Shown piece by piece: positions 31,274 to 43,127 of a stretch of DNA of 64,000 nucleotides; within the stretch, counting starts at the first letter, position 1; every line of letters begins with the position of its first letter. The DNA lies in assembly GCA_015179125.1 (NCBI GenBank), contig WHVA01000008.1:434001-498000 (forward strand), given 5' to 3'. This stretch comes from Gautieria morchelliformis (taxonomy: Eukaryota; Basidiomycota; Agaricomycetes; Gomphales; Gomphaceae). The notes under the pieces were generated by a model. That model was not told the origin of the DNA. It did no database searches and saw only the letters and a list, made by a program, of their open reading frames with translations. Both the position numbers and the translations under genes were made by a program.

Positions 31274-32620
31274 CAGGTGTATGAGTTGTGAAATACCTGA
31301 TAAATCTTTGCATATCTATGGACACACCACCATATTCCAGTGTCCGGCAGCTGGGGGAAAGGGGCCATGAGTGTGGTGTGCGAGTAGCCCACTGTGGGGG
31401 TCATGTCTGGGGCACATGGCATCATGGTGCGGAGTGGGGGACACAGACCGGGTGCAGTGTCAAGATTGGTTTTTAGGCGTTAATATCGTGTATTAGTGAA
31501 CACAGCGAATGCCCGAATAACTTGTGCGAATAGGTATGCCGTTCGGCGAATAAGTGAACTGATGAATGTTTACGAAACAAGAGGGTTGCCCGAACGGGGC
31601 TCACCCTATCTACAGTCGTAGCGAAATAGCTCGCAGCACTTGACGATGTAACGTGCAAGATATCGCGGAAGGGCTGTCTAAGTTTCAACGGTCCCTTCGC
31701 TGGCGAAGGTGCCCCTTCAGAGCCCTTTGCCAACAGCACAGAAAGTAGTTCGAAGGCTAAGGTAACGAAGATGAAGTATGAGAACTCACCAGTGATGCCT
31801 AAGTCCTTGGCTGGTTGAAGATAGAAATCTTCAAGGGGAGGCTCAAGACGATAATCACAGCGAGGTCAAGTTTGCACAAGATGGACGATGTATGATAATT
31901 GAACTGGGGAATATACATGTGAATGTAAACTACTTATATCGAATGCTCGTAAGGTATCAGCGAATAGGAAAGAGGCCGTTGTGAGTCAGGGTTGGATAGG
32001 GGTGTGCGGTCATGATACTAGGTAGATGGAATAAACATACAATAGAGTGAGGGGAGAATGAGAACATGAAACGACGGAGAATAAAGGGAGTGAAGGCATT
32101 TATGGACAAAACCATGTCTTGGGACCCGCATACATGCTACCCTGCACGGACTCTCCGTTTACTGGGTTGATCCCGCACCACCTATGGAAGAGACGTCCTG
32201 CGATCACACCTTGGCCATACGAACACCCAATGGGGTTGGATTAAGAAGATGATGGGGTTTATGATGAGCCATCATGCCGGGTGAATGGTATCGATCATAT
32301 TCGATGGCGTGCCTGCTGACGAAATGCGCGAGCAGCGAATAGCGGTTCGGAGAATGGGGCGAACAGTGGGTAGGGTGGACGTAGAGGGGAAGTGGTCAGT
32401 AGATGCGGTGAACTCTGGCGAGGATGCTAGGTCGTGACGAGGGGGAACGTAGAGGTAGCGCGGTAGGAGAAATAAACCGGTCGTGACATGCAGGTGCAGT
32501 GGTGGACTGTTGTTGGGGAACAGCTACTGAGACATACTGCTGCTGCCAGTGTAGGAACTTCACATACAGCTTCGGGGTGTGCGTCTCATTGACTGAGGCC
32601 ATGGGTGAATAGGAGCACCT
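31274..32620. other. Non-coding, LTR-like sequence
   Basis: No gene is seen. On the minus strand, ~32,260-31,770 has LTR-like features (a GATATAAGTAG TATA-type motif, then a CTTGAAGATTTCTATCTTC inverted motif), like the ends of the copia LTRs elsewhere in the window. It may be a diverged copia LTR, but its ends could not be fixed. Confidence 0.35.
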
Positions 32621-32622
32621 AG

Positions 32623-33037
32623 ATGAAGTACTTTATGAGCACCACAATGCGTGTGTGCTGCTCCATGTTGAACAGTGCCATGAACTTGGGGTGCAGCATC
32701 TACAACAACTTCATTCAGAACATCCACAAAAACAAAATGGCTGCCAGTGCACCTGAGCAGAAACATGGTGCAGAACTCAATAACAAAGAAGCAGTCAAGC
32801 ACATATCACAGGATCCCCAGCAGCGCATCCACATTGATCAAATGCTTCACGACTGTGGTTGCAGCTTGCAGACACTAACAAGAGAGAAAGATGTGCATCA
32901 GTCCAACCAACCCATCCAGTCCGCCCCTTGCACCTTTGCGAATAACATATCACCTGGCTTGACACCCCAGTGCTTCCATGCTGCCTCAAGGCCAAGCAAG
33001 TACAGCACAATATGCATATAGTAAGTTTACAGTGCTG

Positions 33038-33072
<35 letters not shown>
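32623..33072 (+). other. Unrecognised ORF followed by a 30+ nt poly(A) run
   Basis: A 132-codon frame (MKYFMSTTMRVCCSMLNSAM...) ends at 33,021 and is followed at 33,039-33,071 by an uninterrupted run of about 33 A residues. The run could be the tail of a retroposed copy. The 32,806-32,930 part is repeated at 35,041-35,170, so this is likely repeat DNA. No family is recognised. Confidence 0.4.
32806..32930 (+). repeat. Diverged direct repeat, copy 1
   Basis: The block around CAGGATCCCCAG...CGTGGCTTGCAGACACTA is shared, at very roughly two-thirds identity by eye, with 35,041-35,170 in the same direction. It suggests an old dispersed repeat family in this interval. Confidence 0.45.
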
Positions 33073-34295
33073 ACGACAAAGCACTGACAGTGAACAAAAA
33101 AGGACACCACTCATACACACTCGATACCCTTATGCAGCACCGACATGAATGGTAAAGATTCACTAATAGGAATAACTCCTACTAGCCTGCACGTAACGGT
33201 GGACAGTCTATAATGCAGTTGTTCAAGGCGATGAGACTGAACAACCAGTGACTGGATACCTGTACTTAGCGTAACTGGACTTCTTGATATGAAACATGTG
33301 GGTCGTAACATGTGACTGTGACGTGTGACAGTGGCAGTGTCCTGTGACAAAGCCTCGACTTGGTGCCCTAAGAGGTGGGACTTGACTTAGACTTGAGAGG
33401 GAACTGACTTGAGCGATAGACTAAAACTTGACTTGACTTGTACAGACAGACTGAACCTTTATATACACAACCCCAAGCTACAACGATGTCATAACGATGC
33501 AAGACGATGTGATAGAGTAGGTAGGGGGCTGACTGAGCAGTCTGAGTCAGTACGAGAGCACAAAGTACAAAAGGGGAAACAATGGAGAAATGACAACAGT
33601 GAAAGTAAGTGAGTATGTGTCAAATAGGGGTAATGAGTCAGTAAAGTATAGAGAATGAGTAATAAAAGATCCAAAGATAGAATGATGGTGAGTAATGATG
33701 GGAATTAACTAGCAAGAAAGGAAACTGAGTGAGTCATACAATAAAGAATTGAGTCATATAAAAGAACACAGGAATAGTCCACCAATCCAAAGTCATACAC
33801 TTATCCATCTTCTCCAAGGTGAGTCAGAGAGTGAATCAAATGGATGGAGTCATGAGGGGGAGGATGACAAATCACCAACACAAATAGCTCCTAAGTTTCT
33901 CCTTGATCCACTCCCATGATAAGATATGAGGGGGAGGGAGTTGAATATGGTCTTTTGATGCCATTTGATGAAGATTAAGAAGGCTCAACATAGGGGGACT
34001 TGTGGGGTATGGAGCCCTAAATTCTTCCTCGTATTCCTCTTTTCCTTCATCATCATAAGAAACCTTTCCCATATATCCAAGAAATATAAATGGTTCAGGT
34101 GAATCTTGGAAAAGTACTGAATCTTCCATGGCAAAGGACGTTGGAAAATATGGGTGGGGATGCTTCATTGAAAGCTGAGCTGAGCTGCTCAGCGCCTCTG
34201 GGGATGAAAAATATTATGAAGCTCTGCATGACGTCAAATATCTTCTGAGTTGAGTGACCATCGTGATGCCATATTAGACATAGGCGGATGCTCAC
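33073..34295. other. No gene seen; short TTGACTTGA-type and TGAGT repeats
   Basis: The sequence is purine-rich with simple repeats (CTTGACTTGACTTG near 33,427; many GAGTCA/GTGAGT motifs at 33,600-33,860). No protein or RNA gene was supported. Confidence 0.5.
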
Positions 34296-34832
34296 AACTT
34301 TTTATTACCTGTAGATTCACCCATTTTATTCTCAGATTATAGAAAAGAAGAGGATGAAAGTACATGCCAATCTTATTGTTGGGATATAAATAAATTTACG
34401 TTTGTCCCTCCCCGAGCGGTGGCTCCGCCGATGAGAACGCCTCTTCTTATTTTTACGCCTCTTCTTATTTTTACACCTCTTCTTATTTTTACGCCTCTTC
34501 TTATTTTTACGCCTCTTCTTATTTTTTCTACCCACTTTTAATATACACTATATCATTATAACTATTCATACTAATACTCCTACTCATATCTATTAGAAGT
34601 ATCTAGCCAAGTATCTGTTATTCTATCTTGTAGTCAGATACTCTCTCATATGTATATATATCTTCGAGATGTTTAAATATATACAGAATCATCTAATAAC
34701 ATCTATTATTCTCCTTATAAATACTACTGTATATTCCTATATGTTGTTATTAATACTCTTATAGTATATATTATATACTCATATATGCTGTATTACATAA
34801 CCATTATGATTATCCTCCATAGGGGATTCCAG
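34296..34832 (-). repeat. AT-rich dispersed repeat with GC hairpin, copy 1
   Basis: This block is the reverse complement of ~61,067-61,612. On the minus strand it begins CTATGGAGGATAATC, passes through an AT-rich stretch with a TATATTAAAAG motif, then five ~19-nt units (AAAAATAAGAAGAGGCGT), a GC-rich palindrome (GGCGGAGCCACCGCTC) and the end GGGTGAATCTACAGGTAATA. The repeat units keep a frame coding KNKKRR repeats, followed by KFIYIPTIRLACTFILFFSI. The family is not recognised. Confidence 0.7.
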
Positions 34833-36050
34833 AGACTGAAGAGGAATAGAATTTGAAGATGATCTGATGGATGGCATGGTGAAACTGATAATGAACTGAT
34901 ACGGGCTTTGATGGAAAGGTGATGTGTCTGTGTGAACTGAGCTGAGGTGCTGGCTAAGGCTGAGATGAATTAGACACGTGCAGAGTTTTGTGCAATTTTG
35001 CTGCGTATTGTTTATTGTTCCTTCAACAGCTGTGTGATGTCATCCATACCACAGAATCCCCAGGAGACCCTGGGGCCACATGCACGTCGATCAGATGTTC
35101 CATGAGCGCCGTCGTGGCTTGCAGACACTAGCGAGCCATGCATCAGGCCAGCCATCATCCCATGCATGCACAGGCACAAAAAAATAAAAAATAAAAGCAA
35201 TGTTGGCATGGTGGGGGAAACAGCATGGGAATGCAGCCAGCAACTTACATCTGCCACAATGGGCCAAGTCAGTATGGACCTGGAAACCAGAGACAGGCTG
35301 CCAGCGTGTACCATTGGGTGGTTGTGGTGGGAGTAAGAAGTGTTAAAATGAACCGTCATGTGATTACATGATCACATTTTTGTTACAACAACACAGTGAA
35401 CCTACACCAATGATGATGCTATGTAAGATTCTCCCATCCATCTCATAGATAAAACTGCCCACTGTAGAATGCACCTCATGGGATATGTCGCTCACATTCC
35501 AATAGGCAGCTTGACTTCATTGCTGTTTGCACTCTGCCTGCATTGCATGCGATTGGACTGGAGCAGCCTGCTACATACATCCTCAGACTTGTACAAACAT
35601 CAAGAGTGAGTCTTGCCATTTGACAGAGATGTTGCTCAGGAGGTGGTGTCGAACAGAGCCATTTAGTATTGTGAGTTATCTGTTGATTTTCATTTCCTTA
35701 TCCTGGGATTTTCAGTGACTTTATCACATCCTCTCTCTGTGAAGCATTGACCATATTCCATTCCCAGTCATGGAATTTCAGGTACCAACTCATGACAGCC
35801 AACATCCCTCACCCATAACTTTCCTGGTTGGCCACAAGGACTTTCAGTGAGTTTTATATGGACTTTTCACTGAAATTTTCTTCTTTTCCGTTCAAAATTT
35901 TACATGGCTATACTTTTGAGTTCCTGTGCATTGTTCACTGAAATATCGTTAAAATATCATGTAAATATCCAATGCCACAATCACTTAAAATTATTCAATG
36001 AATATTTCTGTGAGACCGTTTCCCTTTTTTTTTTTTTTCGTGATATTTTC
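34833..36050. other. No gene seen; contains repeat copy 35,041-35,170
   Basis: Only short ORFs are found. 35,041-35,170 is the second copy of the diverged repeat at 32,806-32,930. The rest is unassigned, probably old repeat DNA inside the scattered gypsy element. Confidence 0.45.
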
Positions 36051-36329
36051 AGTGGGCTCTGTTTCAGTGTGTGAAACACTGAGAACAGGAACCCCATGGG
36101 TTTTCAGTGGGTTCCCTTCCCACAGCCTGCACAACTCAGAGACATGAGACCTCAGTAAAGCCCAGAGGAATGCATGATGTGGAGAACAGATGGCAGGACA
36201 AAGGGTGACCTGCAAAGCCAGTGGACAGAGTCTTGCTGAGAAGGAATGAAAGGGATACAATGGAAGTAAACATGAGTACAAGAGGCACAGACACAATAAG
36301 CCCTTTCCTTACAGCCTGAATACTAAGAG

Positions 36330-36620
36330 CCGAATATGCAGTCATTGAACCATACTCCAGCTCAATTCCTGACATCCTAGCAGCCATGGGAGTACAATAC
36401 CAGGTGGAAGCCACGAACCTAGCAGGCACAATGTACAGACAATGGATCCACCTATATGGACCGAGAGGAGAAGTTGTGAGAGCAAGAGTGATGGTAGATG
36501 ATGGCACCATGAGGAACACAATATGCAGCAAGCAGTAAGTGGGGAGAGTGGCAATGGTGGCTATCAGAACCGGTAGGGTCGAATGTCACACTGCGAGTTG
36601 CGGACAACCACCAAATCAAG
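36330..36620 (+). pseudogene. Gypsy aspartic protease region
   Basis: The plus strand reads AAMGVQYQVEATNLAGTMYR, then IHLYGPRGEVVRARVMVDDG and TMRNTICS. The RARVMVDDG box corresponds to the protease active-site region in basidiomycete gypsy polyproteins. It lies between the gag remains and the RT remains, as expected. The long hydrophobic frame on the opposite strand (37,280-36,621) is an antisense artefact. Confidence 0.6.
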
Positions 36621-37059
36621 TCAGAGGGAGGGCCAATGGATAGGACAAGTATAAATTGCAGGGGTCAAAGAAGAACAGAGCTTTGAAATCTTCCAGTCAC
36701 ATGGAGCATTTGAGATCAGGATTGAAGCCAACAGACAGATGGCCACAGTTACCAATGATAAGAAGACAGATGACAGTGAGAAGGGATAGATGACAATAGG
36801 GAAAGAGGACAGAGGGGACCGGAGGGAGAAAGAGGGAAGAAGGAGAGATAGCAGAGAAAGACAGAAAGGAAGACACTGGAATTGGACATGAAGAAAGGGG
36901 AAGAGAGGATCATGAGCATGGATGAGAGGGATTTCAGGGAGACACACTACACGAGGTACCTGGAAGTAGAACCAGAGACTGAAAGTGAGGACAAGAGACG
37001 ACACAACAACAACACAGACAGGACAAATGGACAACACTCGTGAACAGGAATGACTCAAT

Positions 37060-38115
37060 GAGATGGATATGCCAAGGAATGGACATTCAGCAGAAGCTAG
37101 AGAGAAGAGTAAAGGAAATCCAATGGTAAGAGGAACAGATTGTGTCAGTAGGATTGGACACGAACACAATATGCTGGGAAACAAACTGGCGACCTGGATT
37201 GACAACATTTGCATAGCCAGCAACAAGTTCAAGGAAGCACAAGCGGAGATAGATAACAAAAGGGCAGTACAGAAACACATGTCGACCGGGTAATTGTAGA
37301 ATCCTTCTTACATAGGGCTCGGCCCCAAAGACAATAAATTGGATATAAAAAATAAAAATAAAATAAAAATAAAATAAAAAAAGTTCAAGGAAAAAATGAC
37401 AAGGATGTGCAAGTTCTTCACCAGATGCCGTGAAATATGGCTTTCCCTTGCTCCATCAAAGTGTCAACTGTTTCTTTCAAACGTGCTTTTTGCAGGAGTC
37501 ACAATCACACCAGAAGGTATCAAATTGAACTGGGACAAGGTAGCCATGGTCCTGGACTGGGCAGAACCAGAGACAACCCTCAAACTCATCGGCTTCCTAG
37601 GGCTGGCCAGCTACTTCAGAAGGATGATTAAGGACTAGGCTAAGATTGCACAACCTCTTACAGACCTAACAAGAGACGCACATCCAGGTATACTGAAAAC
37701 TGGAATGAAACCCAAAAAAGGAGCATACAAGAGAATGCTACAAGCCATGTCATTAAAAGATAAGTGGGAGAGGAACAGCGAGAAGCCTTCTTCAAGATAA
37801 AGGCCCTCCTGACAGAAGACCCAATCCTAAAACCACCCACATACGATGGAAGAGTATTCTGAGTCACAACAGATGGGTTGAAAATTGGGTTCAGCAGGAT
37901 GCTATCACAATGCCATGAGACAACAGACCTGAGACAACAGACAGACAGAATGGGAGACATGACGAAGTGCTGGCACCCAGTAGCATACTGCTCAAAATGC
38001 ACATCACCTAGTGAAGAACAATATGAACCATTCCTCCTCAACTTCACCGCATTGAAATATGCATTAGATGAGTTCAAGGACTACATATATGGGTCACCCA
38101 TAGGAGGATGTTCAG
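37060..38115 (+). pseudogene. Gypsy reverse transcriptase / RNase H region
   Basis: Family landmarks on the plus strand are WIDNICIASNKFK, REIWLSLAPSKCQLFLSNVL, AGVTITPEGIKLNWDKVAMV, IGFLGLASYFRRMIKD and AYCSKCTSPSEEQYEPFLLN followed by FTALKYALDEFKDYIYGSP. These are the RT thumb/connection and RNase H segments of Ty3/gypsy. The order is intact but interrupted by a LINE tail at 37,237-37,380. It is broken, with several breaks. Confidence 0.75.
37237..37380 (+). mobile_element. 5'-truncated LINE tail (144 bp) with 12-bp target duplication
   Basis: The segment is flanked by AAGTTCAAGGAA at 37,225-37,236 and 37,381-37,392. It carries the last codons of a LINE ORF2 (AEIDNKRAVQKHMSTG, stop), a short 3' UTR with GGCCCCAAAGACAATAAATT, then GGATAT and an (AAAAT)n tail. 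The same 3' UTR motif ends the longer LINE fragment at 54,266-55,600. It inserted into the RT region of the old gypsy element. Confidence 0.85.
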
Positions 38116-38117
38116 AT

Positions 38118-38755
38118 TGACAATAATGTACATTCTTCTAGGATATATTAGATATCTTTTTAAAATATCAACCATAACCGAATTCATAGTCCATCATTTT
38201 GAGAAATTTGTATATTGTGGATCTCCTAAATTTTTTTGAATGTTCTGATATTTTAAAAATATGTTTGTATGTGCTAAAGCATGGTGTGTATTGAGATAAC
38301 AGAGCAATTTCAGATAGGATTTGGATGACTATATGTTAAACGTATATAGCAAATTTTTTAGATGTATGATGATAGAATGTAGAGGCAAGTATGGACCATA
38401 TGAGTACATGTTAGAAGTATATATGAAGCTTGTTAGATGTATGATGATAGAATGTAGAAGCAACTATGGACAATAACTGTACTATATTATTATATATGGT
38501 TGATAGATTTGATTGAAAGGTATGTTTAAAATAATATGCATCTATAGTACAAAGATATATAACTCTTGATGTTTAGACAATAGGGTATGCACCCTTTCCT
38601 GGGGGAGCTGCAGACTATGAGAAAGAACTTTAGGGCTAGGATTAAGCATGCCTTATAGGTTCTGGCAACTGTCTCAATTGTAATATATTTTATGAAATAT
38701 AGATTAGCTAATCTATATATACATATATATGACAGTTATAAACATCTGCCCTAGA
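38118..38755. repeat. AT-rich ~640-bp insertion in the gypsy RNase H region, with an internal tandem repeat
   Basis: Gypsy coding similarity stops near 38,115 and resumes near 38,765, so this segment is an insertion. It is non-coding and AT-rich. A ~75-bp unit containing TTAGATGTATGATGATAGAA then TGTAGA recurs at ~38,357 and ~38,433, with a third partial match just upstream. It starts TGACAATAATG and may be a solo LTR, but no clean target duplication was found. Confidence 0.5.
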
Positions 38756-39124
38756 GATAGAGACCAACTGTCAGGCACTCAAGGGTGTTCTGGTCAAAGA
38801 CAAACAGAGCTTGACCCATGCGAGATGGGAAGCGTCAATCATAGCAAGGAACATCATTCGAAGTACAGCACAGACCAGGAAGGGACAACCCAGTAGCAGA
38901 CGGGCTTAGCAGAAATTGGCAGGAAGCACAGGGCACAAACGAGAAGGATGGATCAACATGGTTGGTACTGCTGGACTGGGAAGCGAACAAGGGAATAGTG
39001 AACGACATACACATGGTATGAGACAGTGACAAACATGCAGAGCTAAAGAGGAAGTTTGCAGGTGACGACTGGTTTATGGAAGTCATCAAACACAGGGAAA
39101 CGCAGGAGACACAATCCAAGCAAG

Positions 39125-39530
39125 AAGAAGAGCCCACCATGGTGCACAAGGTTTCATGATAACAGAAAATAAACTATGGAAACAAAGCACGAAAGTGACA
39201 GACCACTCGAACAAGACAGAGTGCATACCGTGAGCCAAAGGCATAGCCATAGCAAGGAAGATGCATGAAGAGAACTGTCATTTCACATGGAGCACACCAA
39301 GCTAAAGCTCAGAGACTCGTTCTTCTGGCCCCAAATGGATGCGGCAGCGACTACTTGTCCCTCCCCAAAGGTAAAGAGGATGGAAAACCATCCTCCTGAG
39401 TATCTACACATTTTCTAACTTCATATGGGCACACAAACTTAAGACAGCTGGTACAGGTAAATCCATGGTAGATGGCCTGAACGACCTGATCAATAAATAC
39501 GTGACACCCACATCGTGCTTCCTTTACCTC
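39125..39530 (+). pseudogene. Gypsy integrase region
   Basis: The plus strand shows RDSFFWPQMDAAATTCPSPK (39,310-39,370) and then FSNFIWAHKLKTAGTGKSMV and DGLNDLINKYVTPTSC (39,410-39,515). These match the integrase core usual in basidiomycete gypsy elements, where the T-Y-S-N-F-V-W-A motif follows the first catalytic acidic residue. It is heavily broken. Confidence 0.65.
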
Positions 39531-41400
39531 CACCATCACTCACCACAGCATGCCCTCTCCCACATATTCTCACCAGCCCTCACAATCATGTCACCCTAGG
39601 AGTAGTCACACATCGACCACTTCTGACTCATCCCTAAGTACAGATGACCATGCTCACCACTGCACCCAAGAATATGAACCATGTATCAACCATAATGACA
39701 TGCATGGTTCATATTCTCAGAACAAGAGCTCATCCCTGGTTCTCCTCACGATATATAGGCGATCACACTCATCCTCAAGTCCACACCAGAACATTAGCCA
39801 CATAGCAAAGCCAAATCCAAAGATGCAGAGGAAAATGCCAGGAAACGCCAATGCACTCAAGGAGGTTCACGCAAGAACCTGTGAGCATGTGTAAAGTACC
39901 AGGACTTCGTGCTGACATCTGTCCCCACCAGTCAACCCCATAATGAGCTTTCAAGTGCCGCACAACACTTTGGTTGTGTTTCTGAAATGTGGACCTGCTA
40001 TGCCCAGACCTTACATGATGGTCAAGCATATGAACCCAGTGCACCCCACAGTGAATATGATGATGAGTACATGTCTTGATTGCCCATTGATCTCTGACTA
40101 TACTGCAGATACCCCACAGCCAATGGTTTCACATCCAATTATACTGAGAACTTCAGAAGCAAGTTCCCTCACTCATCCTGCTCTAGGGGTGTCACTTGGA
40201 TGACATTGCCGATGAGGTTAGTGATTACCAGTGTACACATGTGTGACTCATGGCACTATCTAGCTTGATCGCCGCAAGACTGCTCAGGGTGAAGACATCA
40301 AGTGTGTCAAAGATCATGCACAATTTCTCCAGCCTGCTGACAAACCATTCACTCCAATGATAGGCCTGAATGACAAAGTTACCTGAGGCTTCAAGCATAC
40401 CCAGATCACCTGGCTGATTTGCCCTGTAAGTTGGCTTGAGGAATTTGATCAAGACCCCGAGTAAGTGCTTAGATTCCTCTCTCTACCAAAATTGCAGATG
40501 GCAAACATGTCCCTCATCCACATGATTGGCTGCTTCCATTCTCTGATGAAGTTCTCCTAGAAGATGACAGTAAAGAAATGAGAGTTTGGACCTTAGAGGG
40601 GGGATTGCTGAGTACAGCTGTTGAGAGGAAAGACCAGGCAAATTCAAGAGCTGCCCTAATTTCATTCAACAAAGGCTATAGAAGAGGAAATTGCTGGAGT
40701 GTGTTTCCCGTGTCTTGTCTGCAGGTCCCCTCACTCGTCGGACAAACGATATTGATAATTTCGTACAGTGACCAAGGCGAGGACGTCCCTGAGGAGACAC
40801 AGCTCATCATATGAGCAATGGAGGAATTGTCCCTAGCTTTGGTGGGACAGACAAGACATTATTTAGACCACGAGAGAAAGAATGGCATGCACCATACTGT
40901 ACTGTGTACGTGTCCGGAAGCTGACTGCAGTACATACACGGGAACAATGAATCTGCAGTGGTCCGATCTGCAGCGAGCCCCATGCCGTGGACAGCTTAAT
41001 GTCGATCTAAGTACCTACCCAACAACTTGAAATTCTACGTCAATTCCGACACCACCATCATGTGCTCACCGGAGTCATCTCCGCCGTTGCGTGCACCGTA
41101 CGCAGTATGATGGACTACTTATACATGATGCATTCCAGGCTGTGAGCCAAATCTACAACGAGCAGCGTTGTGTCCACGTACGCCAGAAAAATACCATCAA
41201 GGCACTCTACACGCAGTGGTGCTGACGTGAATTGCGGGATTTGCGATGATGAGTTTCCAGCACGTGTCCCGGTGCCGCGATCCCCATAACAGCGCCACGT
41301 GCGTCGTGCGTATTACATACATACATGCATACGTACAATGATCCGGGAACACGTCCACGACTGCTAGTTACCAAACACGTACGTCGTACGTAACGTGCGA
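39531..41400. other. No recognised gene; a few protein-like exons near 40.5-40.8 kb
   Basis: 39,550-40,200 has Ser/Thr/His-rich frames that may be the end of the gypsy polyprotein. 40,496-40,735 reads DGKHVPHPHDWLLPFSDEVL, then MRVWTLEGGLLSTAVERKDQ and ALISFNKGYRRGNCWSVFPV after a possible 3' splice site; it looks protein-like but unrecognised. Base composition shifts toward GC after 41,000. Confidence 0.35.
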
Positions 41401-43127
41401 GTTATCGGCCGAGTGCCGACTCGGATGTGTCGTGCGGCACAGGGACAGGGACCGTGACGGGGACGGTTGCGGGATGGGGTGAGCGGAGAAATGCGGGAGG
41501 GCGAGGTGTGGAGGGCGTGGGTGGCGGGTGGGGTAAGATGCAGCGCAGGTGTGGAGGGGTCCCGCGTGTACTGGCCAGTGGCACAGGAGCGTGGAGGCCT
41601 TGATCAGAGGTGCGTGTATGTGTGCCGTGGACGCGGAGAGGTCCGGACATACTATGGTGGACGGGGCCAGAGGCGCATGGGGTGTCAGGGCTTGGACAGG
41701 TACGTGTCGAGGTTAGTGTCGAGGTTAAGAGCAGGCTGCGATTGGAGGGCAGCAGGGAGAGGTGGGTGGTACCACTGGGAGGAGAGCGGAACTGTGCGGA
41801 ATACGTGGGAAGAGGCGCTGAGTGGCAAACGTGAAGACAGAAACTGCCAGCGGAAAACGTGAAGAAAGAAACTGGGCGGAAAGCTTGACGACAGAACCAC
41901 TATCGATGTATGTGAACAGGAAGCTGCACATTCGATTCGACCGCGGACACTCACCCTCGCTATGAGTCCCACGTCCCCCCATGTCCACCTCGTCTCTAAA
42001 AATGTATAGGCATTCACTCTTATCCCAGCACACAAAATCTTCCCCCACCTCCACGCTCGCCCTTCTCCACAACTCGACGCCCCACTTAACCATGGTCACG
42101 AACGCTTCACGTCACACGCTGCGCATCGCCAGCTTCGCACGATAATCGATAAGTTCGCACAAAACTCCGCGTTGTAAGCACGTACTTCAAATGCAAAGGT
42201 ATTCCGCATCATGCATCTTACGGCATTCCAACAGATCTCCCACTTTTATTGTACTCCGCCCTTCGTCCACCTCCAGCTGAGACTTAAAGCAGTACGCCGC
42301 GACCTCCACCCCCACCTCCACCCCACGTCATAGTATGCTTCTTAGCCTTATTTTGGGAGCGGCACCCACGCATGGCAAACGCGTTTTGCGCGTTTTGAGA
42401 GTTCGAAGAGCAGTGCGCGTCCGCGACAAGGTCGCACTTTGCCGTACCGCCCGTCCACGCCCACACCTCGTCACACCCAGCACACTTCCCACTTCGCCCA
42501 TCGCCCATCGCCCATCGCACTTCCCACTTCGCACACCTCCTGATCCCCACTGTCCGCGGCACCCTCCGCCTTCCTGTTCAAAAGTAAGTAAGTACAAACC
42601 TCCATGCAGTCCACAACCACCCCCAAGTCCGACTCGCCGAGGTCCCACGTCACGGTCCCACGCTCCGTCCAGGTCCGCGTCCGAGGGCATTCGTTCATAA
42701 TCACTCTGGGAATGAATGCTGCATTGCAGTAGGCAAGCGGCATTGCCCGCACCACGTTAAAGTTAAAGTTAAAAAAGTTAACTGTATACTGCGCGTCCAC
42801 GACTCCACGGTCCTTCGCCCCTCGCGCGCGGCCTTCGTACACCTCCAGTGGACCAGAGCTGTGCACGTGGTACCTGTCACCACTTGTTTTGCACAGGGCG
42901 TTTGTGGGTTTGTATTGTGAATGGGGTGTGGGTTTCCCATTGAATGGGGGTGGGTTGAATCGAGACTCGAGAGCTGGTTGTATTGAGCTGGTGTGATTGT
43001 GGTTTCCATTGAGCTGGTGTAATTGTGGTTTCGATTATTGAGTCTGTGTAATTTGGCTTTCCATTGCATTTTACTCGGTGGATGAGCTTACATTGAGTTT
43101 ACATTTGCTAGTACTTATTTAGCCGCA
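41401..43127. other. GC-rich intergenic DNA, no convincing gene
   Basis: Overlapping frames are open on several strands because of high GC, and none shows a conserved motif. Short tandem motifs occur: GCCCATC x3 near 42,495, GTTAAA repeats near 42,760, and a TTTCCATTGA-like motif repeated through 42,990-43,080. Confidence 0.5.

Larger units (their letters stand above)
27961..39530 (+). mobile_element. Old Ty3/gypsy retrotransposon, scattered by later insertions
   Basis: Recognisable parts lie in element order on the plus strand: gag (28,120-29,290), a zinc-knuckle region (to 29,800), protease (36,330-36,540), reverse transcriptase (37,060-37,640), RNase H (37,860-38,115 and 38,765-38,860) and integrase (39,290-39,530). 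Later insertions include two palindromic elements, a solo LTR, an AT-rich repeat, a LINE tail and a ~640-bp segment. The element is much broken (many breaks) and clearly older than the chromovirus at the left end of the window. No pair of its own LTRs was identified. Confidence 0.75.

Noticed and set aside
36621-37280. 219-codon minus-strand frame rich in Leu, Ser and Cys, like a membrane protein
   Set aside because: It lies opposite the purine-rich plus-strand part of the old gypsy element; the hydrophobic look comes from reading that sequence backwards, and no start context or conserved motif supports it.
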